Both the position numbers and the translations under genes were made by a program. The notes beneath the pieces are model-generated. The model had not been told where the DNA came from and made no database searches. It worked only from the letters and a program-made list of their open reading frames with translations. DNA of 64,000 nucleotides from Microbacterium dextranolyticum (lineage in GTDB: Bacteria > Actinomycetota > Actinomycetes > Actinomycetales > Microbacteriaceae). Numbering within the stretch: position 1 is the first letter of the stretch; every line of letters begins with the position of its first letter. Shown here piece after piece: positions 1 to 8,495 of the stretch. Location: positions 2,232,001 to 2,296,000 of the forward strand of contig NZ_JAFBBR010000001.1 of the NCBI RefSeq assembly GCF_016907295.1, in the 5' to 3' direction.

Positions 1-62
1 CGACACTATCGCCGGATGAGGGGGTGCTGCCACCGCATCCGCCGTCGATAACGACGACGAGA

Positions 63-2222
63 TCAGGCGGCGCCGAGCGACTGCCGCAGCAGGTGCATGA
101 GCGCCGACAGCTGGACCGAATCGCTGGATGCCGGGTCGATCTGCTCGCCGTCCAGCGCACGCGCCGCGAGCGACTGCTTCGAGTCGATGAGCTCGGCGAT
201 CTTCGTGTCGATCGTGTGCGCGGCGATGATGCGCCAGGCCGTAACGGGCTCTTCCTGTCCGATGCGGTGGACGCGGTCGATCGCCTGCGTCTGCTCGGCG
301 GCCGTCCACGACAATTCGGCGAGGACGACGTTCGAGGCGGCCTGCATGTTGAGGCCGACACCGGCCGCGGTGAGCGAACACACCGCGATCGCCACATCGG
401 GATCGGAGTTGAACGCGTCGATGGCGTGCTGGCGCGCCGGCGTCGTCTGGTCTCCGCGGATCGAGATCGTGCGCAGCCCCGCCGCGGCGAAGTGCGCTTC
501 GGCGGTGTCCATGACATCGATGTGCTTCGCGAAGAAGACGACCTTGCCGACCGACCGCTGCAGCTGCACGGCGTAGTCGGCGGCGAGAACCGCCTTGGCC
601 TGACCGATACGACGCACCATCGTGAAGACGTTGTCGCCCCCGGCAGCGGCCGCCTTCGACTCTTCGAGTTCGCCGTGCGCGACGAGTCGGACGATGTCCT
701 CGTCGACCTCGCCGATGAGCACCTTGTCGCCCCGCGCCTCGATGATGCGGCGGTACTTCGCCGCGAGTCGCTCGCCGAGCTCGCGCTCGGCGGCGCGGAT
801 CGAGCGGCCGTAATCGTCGTCGAGCTCCACAGGGAGATCGGCGACGAGCTTGTCGGGCAGGTCGGCGGCGACGTCCTTCTTCTTGCGTCGCACGATGCCC
901 ATCGAGATGACGGCGTCGCGCGCCTCGGGATAGAAGGCCTTGTCCGCCGGGGTGAAGCCCGTGGCATCCAGTTTCGCCATCAGCTCCGGACCCGGCTTCT
1001 CGCCGTTCGTCCAGCCGAGGAAGCGCCAGATCGCATCGAAGTCCTCGACGTCGTTGATCAGCGGCGTTCCGGTGAGGGCGAGCATGAGGGGGTTGTGCAC
1101 CTGCTCGCGGATCCGCGCACCGAGCGCCAGCACGTTCTGCGAACGCTGCGAGGTGAGGTTCTTGATGAAGTGCGCCTCGTCGACGACCATGCCCTTGAGC
1201 CCCAGCGATCCGAGCCACGACAGGTGGCGGTCGAGGACCTCGTAGTTGACGATGAAGACGTCCGCGAAGGCGTCGACGGTCGCCCCGTCGCCGTGGATGA
1301 CGGTCGCGCGGCGCTGCGGCGTCCACCGCTCGACCTCGCGTGCCCAGTTCATCTTGACCACGTTCGGAACGACAGCGAGCAGCGGGTAGGCGCCGGCGAC
1401 GGATGCCGCCAGCACCGACTGCGCCGTCTTGCCGAGTCCGGGCTCGTCCGCGAGCAGGAACGACCGGTGCCCCTCGCGGACCGACTCGAGGAACCGCGAC
1501 TGGTGCGGCATGATCTCCAGCCCCTTGGGCGAGAGGCGGTCGAACTCCGGCACGACCGGCAGCTCCATCGAGGCGGATGCCCCGCCGGCGCCGATCTCGA
1601 ACGCCTTGTAGAGGGGCCCCATGAGCTCCCAGCCATCGAGTCGACGACGGGCGGTGGATGCCGGTGCACGCAGCGTCAGGTCGGGGGCGAGGAAGGGGTT
1701 CGATTCGCGACGCGCCTCGACCTGCGGCGGCGTCACCTGGCGCTCGGCGAGCGCTGCCGGCACGACGGGGGTCTGCACGGGGGCGACATCGGTGATGATG
1801 AGCTCGTCTTCGGGCAGATCGGCACCCGACTCGAGCAGCCAGTCGCGGCGCATCCGCTTGGCGACCGGCGACGCGGCCTGGTCGACCTCGAGGAGCTGGA
1901 TGAGCGAGGTGTCGCGCGCGGCGGTCTTCGCCAGGATCGTGGCGACGCCGTCGAGCCGTTTGAGAAGCTCGGCGCGCGCCGCGGTCGGCACGGCCTCGTC
2001 GGCTTTGACGCGGGCGCGCTCCTCACGCACGAGGAAGGCGATGACCTGGAACTTCACGCGGTTGGTCGGCCCGAGCTTTCCGCGCTGGGCCTTGGCTTCG
2101 ACCTCGCGCACCTTGCGGGCGAGGATCGGGATGAGGGGCGCGTCGTCGTCGCGACGCGCCGAAGAGCCTCGACCCGACGCGCTGCGACGACGGGCGGGGG
2201 CGGTGGATGCCGTGGTCGGCAT
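63..2222 (-). CDS. SNF2-family DEAD/H-box helicase
   Basis: Probable ATP-dependent DNA translocase of the SNF2/HepA type (719 aa), acting in the cytoplasm on DNA or nucleoprotein. The first ~210 residues have no domain I recognise. They are followed by the helicase ATP-binding half, with a Walker A variant DEPGLGKT near residues 259-266 and a DEAH box near 348-351. The C-terminal helicase half ends with the characteristic DRVHRIGQ motif. The ATG at 2222 was chosen because AGGAGGA (2225-2231, minus strand) precedes it; the open frame runs on to 2348 but has no ribosome site there. The gene lies alone downstream of copA, separated by a repeat element. Family assignment is firm; the cellular role is inferred only. 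Confidence 0.88.
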   Translation of the reverse strand: MPTTASTAPARRRSASGRGSSARRDDDAPLIPILARKVREVEAKAQRGKLGPTNRVKFQVIAFLVREERARVKADEAVPTAARAELLKRLDGVATILAKTAARDTSLIQLLEVDQAASPVAKRMRRDWLLESGADLPEDELIITDVAPVQTPVVPAALAERQVTPPQVEARRESNPFLAPDLTLRAPASTARRRLDGWELMGPLYKAFEIGAGGASASMELPVVPEFDRLSPKGLEIMPHQSRFLESVREGHRSFLLADEPGLGKTAQSVLAASVAGAYPLLAVVPNVVKMNWAREVERWTPQRRATVIHGDGATVDAFADVFIVNYEVLDRHLSWLGSLGLKGMVVDEAHFIKNLTSQRSQNVLALGARIREQVHNPLMLALTGTPLINDVEDFDAIWRFLGWTNGEKPGPELMAKLDATGFTPADKAFYPEARDAVISMGIVRRKKKDVAADLPDKLVADLPVELDDDYGRSIRAAERELGERLAAKYRRIIEARGDKVLIGEVDEDIVRLVAHGELEESKAAAAGGDNVFTMVRRIGQAKAVLAADYAVQLQRSVGKVVFFAKHIDVMDTAEAHFAAAGLRTISIRGDQTTPARQHAIDAFNSDPDVAIAVCSLTAAGVGLNMQAASNVVLAELSWTAAEQTQAIDRVHRIGQEEPVTAWRIIAAHTIDTKIAELIDSKQSLAARALDGEQIDPASSDSVQLSALMHLLRQSLGAA

Positions 2223-2487
2223 GCTCCTCCTGAGCGTATGCCGCCGGTCGAGAACCGGCGGGCCGCCATCCGGGATGCGGGTGACGGATCGGGTCCACGG
2301 CGGATGCCGCGGCGAGAACGTGAGGCGCGACGGTCCGGCTGCGGGCACTCGCTTCTGCGAGCTGCGGCGACGAACGCGGTCCTCGCCTGCCAGTGTACCG
2401 CTCCCCCGCCGAGAAACCAGTTCCGACGCGAGACACCACGCAGGAGATGATTTCTCGGCGGCGAGGTGGTTTCTCGGTGCGCGGACG
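2223..2487. other. Intergenic region copA-helicase
   Basis: This 265-nt gap holds the strong ribosome site of the helicase gene at its lower end. At its upper end, directly after the copA stop, is the four-site GAGAAACC element described separately. I see no further gene in it. Confidence 0.6.
2411..2475. repeat. Four-site GAGAAACC/GGTTTCTC dyad element, copy 1
   Basis: Four 8-nt sites begin at 2411 (GAGAAACC), 2430 (GAGACACC), 2449 (GATTTCTC) and 2468 (GGTTTCTC). Every step is exactly 19 nt, and the last two sites are inverted relative to the first two. The outer sites sit in an 11-bp perfect inverted repeat, CCGAGAAACCA (2409-2419) with TGGTTTCTCGG (2467-2477). The element begins 12 nt after the copA stop codon on the transcribed strand. 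The same architecture recurs at 51200-51264 after atpC. It may act as a transcription terminator, a 3' mRNA structure or a protein-binding array; the function is inferred. Confidence 0.7.
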
Positions 2488-4770
2488 TCAGCGCGCGGTG
2501 CGCAGGCGCAGGCTGTTGAGCACCACGAAAACGCTCGAGAACGCCATGGCGGCCCCGGCGATCATCGGGTTGAGCAGTCCGAGCGCCGCCAACGGCAGTG
2601 CCGCGACGTTGTACGCGAACGCCCAGAACAGATTGCCGCGGATGATCCGCATCGTGCGGCGGCTCAGCGAGATCGCGGTGACGACCGGCGCCAGTCCGGT
2701 CCCGGCGAGGGCGATGTCACTGGCGTGCATGGCGGCGTCCGCGCCTCCCCCCATGGCGAGACCGAGATCGGCCGTCGCGAGGGCGGCGGCGTCGTTGACG
2801 CCGTCGCCGACCATCGCGACGCGGTGACCCCCGGACTGCAGCCGTCGGATCTCGATGACCTTCTCTTCGGGCAGCACGCCCGCCACGACGTGGTCGATAC
2901 CCGCTGCTGCGGCGGCGGCCCGGGCGGCACCCTCATTGTCGCCGGTGAGCAGGCGGACATCGAGCCCCATCGCCCGCAGCCGTGCGACGGTGTCGGCGCT
3001 GTCGGGGCGCACACGGTCGGCTACGGCGATGACCGCGCGCACCCGGCCGTCCCAGCCGGCGACGACCGCCGTGGCTCCCGAGGCTTCGACCGTCTCGACC
3101 GCCGCGCGGACGGCATCCGGAAGCCCTGCTGCGATCTCCGCGGCGAAAGCGGGCCGCCCGGCGAACACATCACGCCCGTCCACGACCCCCGTGACGCCGC
3201 GACCGGCGAGCCCCGCGAACCCCTCCGCCGGCGCATGATCGGTGGTCAGCGCGGCCACGGCACGGGCGATCGGATGCTCCGATGCCTGCTCGAGCGATCC
3301 GACGAGGCGCGCGATCTGCGCGTCGTCGGCGCCGTCGAAGGAGGTGACGGATGCGACCGACATCTCGCCCGCCGTCAGCGTGCCCGTCTTGTCGAGGACG
3401 ATGGTGTCGATGCGCTCGGCGGATTCGAGTGCCTCGGGGCCGGTGATGAGCACACCTAACTGCGCTCCACGTCCTGTTCCCACGAGGATCGCGATGGGCG
3501 TCGCGAGTCCGAGCGCGCACGGGCAGGCGATGATCAGGACGGCGACGGCGGCGGTGAAGCCCGCCGCGACGCTTTCTCCGCTGAATCCACCCGCGATGAT
3601 CCACACGGCCAGCGTGAGCAGCGACAGGGCGATGACGACGGGCACGAAGACCCCCGAGATCCGGTCGGCGAGGCGCTGCACGCGGCTCTTGCCTGCCTGG
3701 GCGTCCTCGACGAGTCGGGCAAGGTGCGCGAGTCGGGTGTCGTCTCCGATCGAGGTCGCGACGACGACGAGGCGGCCGTCGGCGGCGAGCGTTCCTCCTG
3801 TGACGGCGCTTCCCTCGGATGCCTCAACGGGCGCCGACTCGCCGGTGATCATGCTCTCGTCGAGCGAGGCGTGACCGGAGAGGACGCGCCCGTCGGTGGC
3901 GACCTTCTCGCCCGGGCGTACGACGAAGCGATCGCCGACGCGCAGACGCTCGACGGGGAGTCGGGAGCCGTCCTCGAGTTCGACGTCCTTCGCCGCCAGT
4001 TCCATCAGCGAGCGCAGCGCCGCCCCCGCCGTGCGCTTGGAACGCTGCTCGACGAAGCGCCCGAGCAGGAGGAACACCGTGACCGCGGCGGCGACTTCGA
4101 AGTAGACGAGCGTGGAGGGGTCGTGCACCGGGCCGAACAGCCCCGTGTCGTGCGTCATGCCGATGCGCCCGGCGGTGCCGAACACGAGCGCCCACACGCT
4201 CCACAGATAGGCGGCGCCCGTCCCGAGGGTGATGAGGGTGTCCATCGTCATCGCCCCGTGCCGCGCGTTCGCGAACGTCGCACGGTGGAACGGCCATCCG
4301 CCCCAGAGCACCACGGGAGTCGCGAGGACGAACGAGACCCATTGCCATCCGGGGAACTGCCACGCCGGCACCATCCCGAGCACGACGACGGGCACCGCGA
4401 GCACAACGCTCACCAGGAGCCGGGTGCGCAGGGTCGTGGCTCCGGCATGGTCCTCGACGTCGTGCACATGGCTCGAGGCGTGATCGTCGCCGTGCGCACC
4501 GTCGTGACGCCCGTGTGCGGTGTCGGGGGCAGACGGCGTCCCTCCGCGACGGAGGGACGCCTCGTATCCGGCTTCGCGCACGGCCGCGACGAGGGCAGAC
4601 GGGTCGAGCTCTGCGGGATAGTCGACGCGTGCGGATTCGGTCGCCAGGTTCACGCTCGCCTGCACGCCGTCGAGCCGGGTGAGCCGCTTCTCGACGCGCG
4701 CGACACAGCTCGCGCAGGTCATGCCGTCGATGTCGAGAACTGCCTCGGCACGCCGTTCGTCGACCGTCAT
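2488..4770 (-). CDS. copA: Copper-translocating P1B-type ATPase
   Basis: Inner-membrane ATPase (760 aa) that exports copper from the cytoplasm. It has one N-terminal heavy-metal-binding domain with GMTCASC near residues 16-22. A His-rich linker (roughly 80-112, many HxxH/HDH steps) follows, then the P-type core: TGES actuator motif, CPC in the metal-binding helix (ACPCALGLATP), DKTGTLT phosphorylation site and GDGVNDAAAL hinge. Its ATG overlaps the stop of a 21-codon upstream ORF (ATGA), so translation is probably coupled. The promoter carries a CsoR-type dyad, which supports copper(I) rather than zinc as the inducing metal. No CopZ or csoR gene is visible in the window. Confidence 0.93.
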   Translation of the reverse strand: MTVDERRAEAVLDIDGMTCASCVARVEKRLTRLDGVQASVNLATESARVDYPAELDPSALVAAVREAGYEASLRRGGTPSAPDTAHGRHDGAHGDDHASSHVHDVEDHAGATTLRTRLLVSVVLAVPVVVLGMVPAWQFPGWQWVSFVLATPVVLWGGWPFHRATFANARHGAMTMDTLITLGTGAAYLWSVWALVFGTAGRIGMTHDTGLFGPVHDPSTLVYFEVAAAVTVFLLLGRFVEQRSKRTAGAALRSLMELAAKDVELEDGSRLPVERLRVGDRFVVRPGEKVATDGRVLSGHASLDESMITGESAPVEASEGSAVTGGTLAADGRLVVVATSIGDDTRLAHLARLVEDAQAGKSRVQRLADRISGVFVPVVIALSLLTLAVWIIAGGFSGESVAAGFTAAVAVLIIACPCALGLATPIAILVGTGRGAQLGVLITGPEALESAERIDTIVLDKTGTLTAGEMSVASVTSFDGADDAQIARLVGSLEQASEHPIARAVAALTTDHAPAEGFAGLAGRGVTGVVDGRDVFAGRPAFAAEIAAGLPDAVRAAVETVEASGATAVVAGWDGRVRAVIAVADRVRPDSADTVARLRAMGLDVRLLTGDNEGAARAAAAAAGIDHVVAGVLPEEKVIEIRRLQSGGHRVAMVGDGVNDAAALATADLGLAMGGGADAAMHASDIALAGTGLAPVVTAISLSRRTMRIIRGNLFWAFAYNVAALPLAALGLLNPMIAGAAMAFSSVFVVLNSLRLRTAR

Positions 4771-4832
4771 CGCGCACTCTCCGCAGAGGCGACCGGCGCG
4801 GGGCGCCGGCGGGTGGACGTGTGCTCGGACAT
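4767..4832 (-). CDS. Small leader ORF upstream of copA
   Basis: A 21-residue ORF starting MSEHTSTRRR and ending ASAESAR lies between the CsoR-type operator and copA. It has a near-ideal ribosome site (GAGGAGGT, 4 nt before the ATG at 4832), better than anything available to copA itself. Its stop codon overlaps the copA start as ATGA. The peptide has no Cys or Met-rich metal motif and only one His, so I infer a translational-coupling device rather than a chaperone. It could also be a non-functional remnant of an upstream gene. Confidence 0.5.
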   Translation of the reverse strand: MSEHTSTRRRPAPVASAESAR

Positions 4833-4884
4833 CGGTACCTCCTCAGGCGGCCGTCGCGTGCGCGGCGGCTCACTCCCTCCGAAC

Positions 4885-4890
4885 ATGATA
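4885..4890 (-). promoter_or_regulatory. -10 box of copA transcript
   Basis: TATCAT on the minus strand, about 47 nt upstream of the leader ATG. Its first bases lie inside the right arm of the CsoR-type dyad, so repressor binding would block polymerase. Confidence 0.6.
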
Positions 4891-4904
4891 CCCCCCTGGG
4901 GTAT
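4888..4904. promoter_or_regulatory. CsoR-type copper operator
   Basis: ATACCCCCCTGGGGTAT is a perfect dyad with 7-nt arms around CCT. It matches the G/C-tract pseudopalindrome recognised by CsoR copper sensors. It overlaps the copA -10 box on one strand and falls in the -35 region of the leaderless deoC promoter on the other. The CsoR gene itself is not in this window. Confidence 0.75.
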
Positions 4905-4914
4905 TCCCCCAGCG

Positions 4915-4920
4915 TACCCT
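4915..4920 (+). promoter_or_regulatory. -10 box of leaderless deoC
   Basis: TACCCT followed by six bases (GGAGCC) and the deoC ATG. This is the spacing expected for transcription starting at the A of the start codon. GGAG could alternatively serve as a short ribosome site. Confidence 0.5.
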
Positions 4921-4926
4921 GGAGCC

Positions 4927-5643
4927 ATGACACGCCTCACCGAGCGAGACCTCGCCGCGACCATCGACCACGCCATCCTCAAGCCGCAACTGGCGCGCGC
5001 CGACGTGGACGCGGAGCTCGACGTCGTCACCGCCTGGCGGGTGCACAGCGCGTGCGTGCGCCCGAGCGATGTCGCCTACGCCGCAGAGCGTCTCGCCGGC
5101 ACCGGCGTGGCCGTGTGCACGGTGATCGGGTTCCCGCACGGCACCACGTCGACGGCCGCGAAGGTGGCCGAGGTGACACAGTCCCTCGCCGACGGCGCGG
5201 ACGAGGTCGACATGGTGATCAACATCGGCGCGCTGCGCTCGGGCTTCGACGACGCTGTCCTCGCCGACATCGCCGCCGTGGTCGAGGCGGCATCCGGACA
5301 CATCGTCAAGGTGATCCTCGAGACCTCGCTCCTCGACGACAAGCAGATCGCCCGCGGCAGCCGGCTGAGCGAGCAGGGCGGTGCGGACTTCGTGAAGACG
5401 TCGACGGGCTTCGCCGGCGGCGGCGCCACGGTAGCCCACGTCGAGCTCATGCGCGCGAGCGTCGGGCCGGACGTGCAGGTGAAGGCCTCGGGCGGCGTGC
5501 GCAGCTACGCCGACGCGCTGGCGATGCTCGCCGCCGGAGCAACGCGGCTCGGCACGAGCGGGAGCGCCGTGATCCTGAGCGAGGCGCGGCGCGTGGATGC
5601 CGGTGGCGAGGCCAGCGGAGAGGTCGACGCGACCTCGTACTGA
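4927..5643 (+). CDS. deoC: Deoxyribose-phosphate aldolase
   Basis: Cytosolic class I aldolase (238 aa) splitting 2-deoxyribose 5-phosphate into glyceraldehyde 3-phosphate and acetaldehyde in nucleoside catabolism. The VKTSTGF and VKASGGVR motifs, the latter with the Schiff-base lysine, are both present in order, and the length fits bacterial DeoC. The gene is divergent from copA and shares its intergenic operator region. It converges on ribF with a 7-nt gap and no terminator. No other deo genes are nearby. Confidence 0.93.
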   Translation: MTRLTERDLAATIDHAILKPQLARADVDAELDVVTAWRVHSACVRPSDVAYAAERLAGTGVAVCTVIGFPHGTTSTAAKVAEVTQSLADGADEVDMVINIGALRSGFDDAVLADIAAVVEAASGHIVKVILETSLLDDKQIARGSRLSEQGGADFVKTSTGFAGGGATVAHVELMRASVGPDVQVKASGGVRSYADALAMLAAGATRLGTSGSAVILSEARRVDAGGEASGEVDATSY

Positions 5644-5650
5644 CGACGAC

Positions 5651-6631
5651 TCAGGCCCGCAGAGCCTGTCGGACCCGGTCGACGTCGTCCGTCATCTGCG
5701 CGATGAGGCGCTCGATCCCCTCGAAGGCGACCATCCCGCGGATGCGGTGGGTGAACTGCACCTGGACCCGGTGACCGTAGAGGTCGAGGTGCGTCTCGTC
5801 CAGCACGTACGCCTCGACCTGTCGGGCGTGGACGTCATCGAACGTCGGGTTGGTGCCGACCGAGATGGCGGCCGGGTAGCGCGTGACGGCGATCGCCGCG
5901 TCGGGAGGCATCGGCGCCGTCGCCGTCAGAGGCCCGAGATCGACCAACCACCCGGCGTAGACGCCGTCCGCGGGGATGAACCCTTCGGCATCCGGCGACA
6001 GGTTCGCGGTGGGGAAACCGAGCTCGCGGCCACGCTTGAGGCCGTGCACGACCTCCCCTTGCACGGCGTGCGGCCGCCCCAGCAGCCGCGCGGCGTCTTC
6101 GACGTCGCCGGCCGCCAGCAGATCGCGCACCCAGCTGGATGACACGCGCCGCCCGCCGCCCTGCACGTCACCGACGACATCGACGTCGAAGCCGTACTCG
6201 GCACCCAATGCGGTCAGCGCCGCCGGATCCCCCGCTCCCCCGCGTCCGAAACGGAAGTCGTCGCCGACGAGCACCATGACGACGCCGAGGGCATCGACGA
6301 GCACGTGTTCGACGAAGGCGCGCGGCTCGAGGTCGGCGAGGCTCTCGTCGAAATGCAGCACGAGGGCGGCATCGACCCCCGCCACGGCAAGCAGGTCGAG
6401 CTTCTGATCCACGCCGGATAGCGGTTCCGGACACAGGTCCGGGCGCAGAACGCTCAACGGATTGCGGTCGAACGTGACCGCCACGACCCGCGCGCCGGCC
6501 TCGGCCGCCGCAACGCGCGCCCGGTCGATGACGGCGCGGTGCCCCGAGTGCACCCCGTCGAACTTGCCGATCGCGACGACGCTCGGCCCGAAGCCGTGCG
6601 GCACCTCGGCCGGAGAGCGGAAGACGATCAC
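5651..6631 (-). CDS. ribF: Bifunctional riboflavin kinase/FAD synthetase
   Basis: Converts riboflavin to FMN and then FAD (326 aa). The N-terminal nucleotidyltransferase carries GKFDGVHSGH, the family's GxFDGxHxGH signature. The C-terminal riboflavin kinase carries GFPTANL and a conserved core ending in the DLYGHRV region. The GTG at 6631 was chosen because AGGAAGG precedes it by 8 nt, and because this GTG overlaps the stop of the upstream membrane gene (GTGA). It is the usual neighbour of truB in actinobacteria. Confidence 0.93.
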   Translation of the reverse strand: MIVFRSPAEVPHGFGPSVVAIGKFDGVHSGHRAVIDRARVAAAEAGARVVAVTFDRNPLSVLRPDLCPEPLSGVDQKLDLLAVAGVDAALVLHFDESLADLEPRAFVEHVLVDALGVVMVLVGDDFRFGRGGAGDPAALTALGAEYGFDVDVVGDVQGGGRRVSSSWVRDLLAAGDVEDAARLLGRPHAVQGEVVHGLKRGRELGFPTANLSPDAEGFIPADGVYAGWLVDLGPLTATAPMPPDAAIAVTRYPAAISVGTNPTFDDVHARQVEAYVLDETHLDLYGHRVQVQFTHRIRGMVAFEGIERLIAQMTDDVDRVRQALRA

Positions 6632-7089
6632 CAGCTCGACCTTCCTGCCGTCGCCGCATCCGATACTCGCTCCGTGGAGCGGCCGGCCGATCGCAGCCAC
6701 CACAGCCCCACGAACGGCAGCACCAGCGGCACCCAGAAGTACCCGAACCCGAATCCGGACCACACCGTCGCGTCGTGCAGGAAGAGCTCCGGGTGCGTGA
6801 GACTCAGCGCACCCACGACGAGCACGCCGACCAGCTCGAACGCGATCGCGATCCACGCGACGACGTACCACGCCGGCGAGTCGGACTTGACGAGCGCGAC
6901 GGTCGCCAGCACGTACACGACGGCGGCGACGGCCGACAGCGTGTACGCGAGCGGGGCGTTGCCGTAGTCCTCGAGGATCTGCACGGCGGACCTTCCCGTC
7001 GCCGCGAGCGCCATGATCGCGTAGACGACGACCAGGACGCGGCCGACACCGGTCATCCGGGTGGGCGCGGGATCGACGATCGAAGACAT
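6628..7089 (-). CDS. Four-helix membrane protein of unknown function
   Basis: I do not recognise a named family. The 153-residue product begins MSSIVDPAPTR. It has four hydrophobic segments: a helix rich in VVVYAIMALA, one around AYTLSAVAAVVYVLATVAL, one around YVVAWIAIAFELVGVLVV and a last one around WVPLVLPFVGLWWL. The start at 7089 follows TATCAT (7099-7104, minus) by 9 nt, so the gene may have its own near-leaderless promoter. Its stop overlaps the ribF GTG, suggesting translational coupling. Confidence 0.7.
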   Translation of the reverse strand: MSSIVDPAPTRMTGVGRVLVVVYAIMALAATGRSAVQILEDYGNAPLAYTLSAVAAVVYVLATVALVKSDSPAWYVVAWIAIAFELVGVLVVGALSLTHPELFLHDATVWSGFGFGYFWVPLVLPFVGLWWLRSAGRSTERVSDAATAGRSSW

Positions 7090-7160
7090 GACCTGTCCAT
7101 GATAGGCGGCGGCACGCACCTCGGCCCGGCCCCGGTCGGCCGCGGCGAGGATCGTGCCGA

Positions 7161-7529
7161 TCACAGCGGAGGGGTCGTCCAGATGACGTTCATCCGCCAC
7201 ACCATGACGGCCACAGCCAGCGCGGCGACACCCATGATGACGGTGCTCCAGCGGCTGCGCTCGACCAGCGCCCAGAGCACCGCCAGCGGCGGGATCAGGA
7301 CGGCCGAGACCAGATACACCCAGAACTCGATGAGACTGCCCAGGGCCGGGTTTCCGGTCAACGGCGCGACGACCGCGACGACGACCTGCACGACGAGTAG
7401 AAGCGTGATGAGCGCCATCCCGCCCACCGTGACATCACCCGGGCGACGGCCCGCGAGCCCGGCGCCGAGGGCCACGAGGCCGGCGATCACGGCGACGGCG
7501 ACCTGGACGAGCGTGAACCACAGGATCAC
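7161..7529 (-). CDS. Small four-helix membrane protein
   Basis: Unrecognised 122-residue integral membrane protein with about four hydrophobic stretches and almost no soluble part. Its ATG overlaps the truB stop as ATGA, so it is co-translated with truB. It resembles the preceding membrane protein in size and topology but not obviously in sequence. Confidence 0.7.
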   Translation of the reverse strand: MILWFTLVQVAVAVIAGLVALGAGLAGRRPGDVTVGGMALITLLLVVQVVVAVVAPLTGNPALGSLIEFWVYLVSAVLIPPLAVLWALVERSRWSTVIMGVAALAVAVMVWRMNVIWTTPPL

Positions 7530-8452
7530 GACGCGTCCTCGGCCATGTTCATGGTGCTCTTCACGTCGGCACCGCGCCGCTCGACGATGCCGACGAGCCG
7601 CCCCGCGGGGTCGACGGCGGCCGGTGTGGGCGTCGGCATCCCCTCGAGCCGGGTGGCCGCACCGACGAGGCGCTTGCCGTGCCGCAGGTCGCGGGCTTCG
7701 TCGGCGGTGACGGCGAGAGCGCCCAGCACCGACGCGGCGACGTCGGCAGAGCCGAGAAGCGCCGTGTCGGCGGTGACCTCGACGACCGCATCCGACACGG
7801 AGAAAGGGCCGATGCGGGTGCGGCGCAGCGCGGTCAGGTGGCCGCCGACGCCCAGATCTGCGCCGAGGTCGCGGGCGAGGGCACGGATGTACGTCCCGCT
7901 CGAGCAGTCCACGACGACATCGAGGTCGACGACGCCGCCGTCCCGCCGTGTGGCGCGCACGTCGAAACGGCTCACCGTCACGGCGCGCGGCTTCAGCTCC
8001 ACCTGCTCGCCCGCGCGGGCCAGATCGTACGCGCGGCGGCCGCCGACCTTGATCGCCGACACGGTGCTCGGCACCTGCGAGAGCTCTCCGGTCAGCGCCG
8101 CGATGCCCGCCGCGATCCGCGCGTCGGTCACCGCCGCCACGGCGTCGGCATCCGCTCGTGCGGTCTCCGCGCCGTCGGAGTCATCCGAATCAGTCGATAC
8201 GCCGAGCCTGATCGTCGCCTCGTAGGTCTTGTCGAGTCCCACGATGTAGGTCAGCAGACGCGTCGCGGGGCCGACACCGATGACCAGCAGCCCCGTCGCC
8301 AAGGGGTCGAGCGTTCCGGCATGCCCCACCTTGCGGGTCTGGAGGGCGCGGCGGACACGAGCGACGATGTCGTGGCTGGTGAGGCCGCCGGGCTTGTCGA
8401 CGAGCAGGATGCCCTGGGGCGGGGGCACCGACACAGGCGCGGAGTGAGTCAC
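7526..8452 (-). CDS. truB: tRNA pseudouridine(55) synthase
   Basis: Makes pseudouridine 55 in the T loop of tRNAs (308 aa). The N-terminal KPGGLTSHD and the catalytic HAGTLDPLATG motif (Asp near residue 49) are intact, and a PUA-like C-terminus is present. The GTG at 8452 lies exactly 6 nt after TAGGCT, indicating a leaderless message. In most actinobacteria truB directly follows rbfA; here mutY and a flavodoxin gene separate them. Confidence 0.95.
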   Translation of the reverse strand: MTHSAPVSVPPPQGILLVDKPGGLTSHDIVARVRRALQTRKVGHAGTLDPLATGLLVIGVGPATRLLTYIVGLDKTYEATIRLGVSTDSDDSDGAETARADADAVAAVTDARIAAGIAALTGELSQVPSTVSAIKVGGRRAYDLARAGEQVELKPRAVTVSRFDVRATRRDGGVVDLDVVVDCSSGTYIRALARDLGADLGVGGHLTALRRTRIGPFSVSDAVVEVTADTALLGSADVAASVLGALAVTADEARDLRHGKRLVGAATRLEGMPTPTPAAVDPAGRLVGIVERRGADVKSTMNMAEDAS

Positions 8453-8458
8453 CGCCCC

Positions 8459-8464
8459 AGCCTA
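8459..8464 (-). promoter_or_regulatory. -10 box of leaderless truB
   Basis: TAGGCT, then GGGGCG, then the truB GTG. It is arranged back to back with the mutY promoter, which uses the same hexamer. Confidence 0.6.
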
Positions 8465-8484
8465 CGGTGGCGGGGGAAGGACGT

Positions 8485-8490
8485 AGGCTG
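8485..8490 (+). promoter_or_regulatory. -10 box of leaderless mutY
   Basis: TAGGCT, then GTGCGG, then ATG at 8496. The divergent truB and mutY promoters share a 33-nt interval. Confidence 0.6.
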
Positions 8491-8495
8491 TGCGG

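Noticed and set aside
24..2450. 808-codon open frame opposite the SNF2 helicase
   Set aside because: Antisense shadow; Arg/Asp-rich with no motif, whereas the minus strand has Walker and DEAH motifs.
4927..5643. Leader extension of deoC into the long open frame beginning at 3724
   Set aside because: The upstream part is antisense to copA; the ATG at 4927 has a proper -10 box and matches family length.
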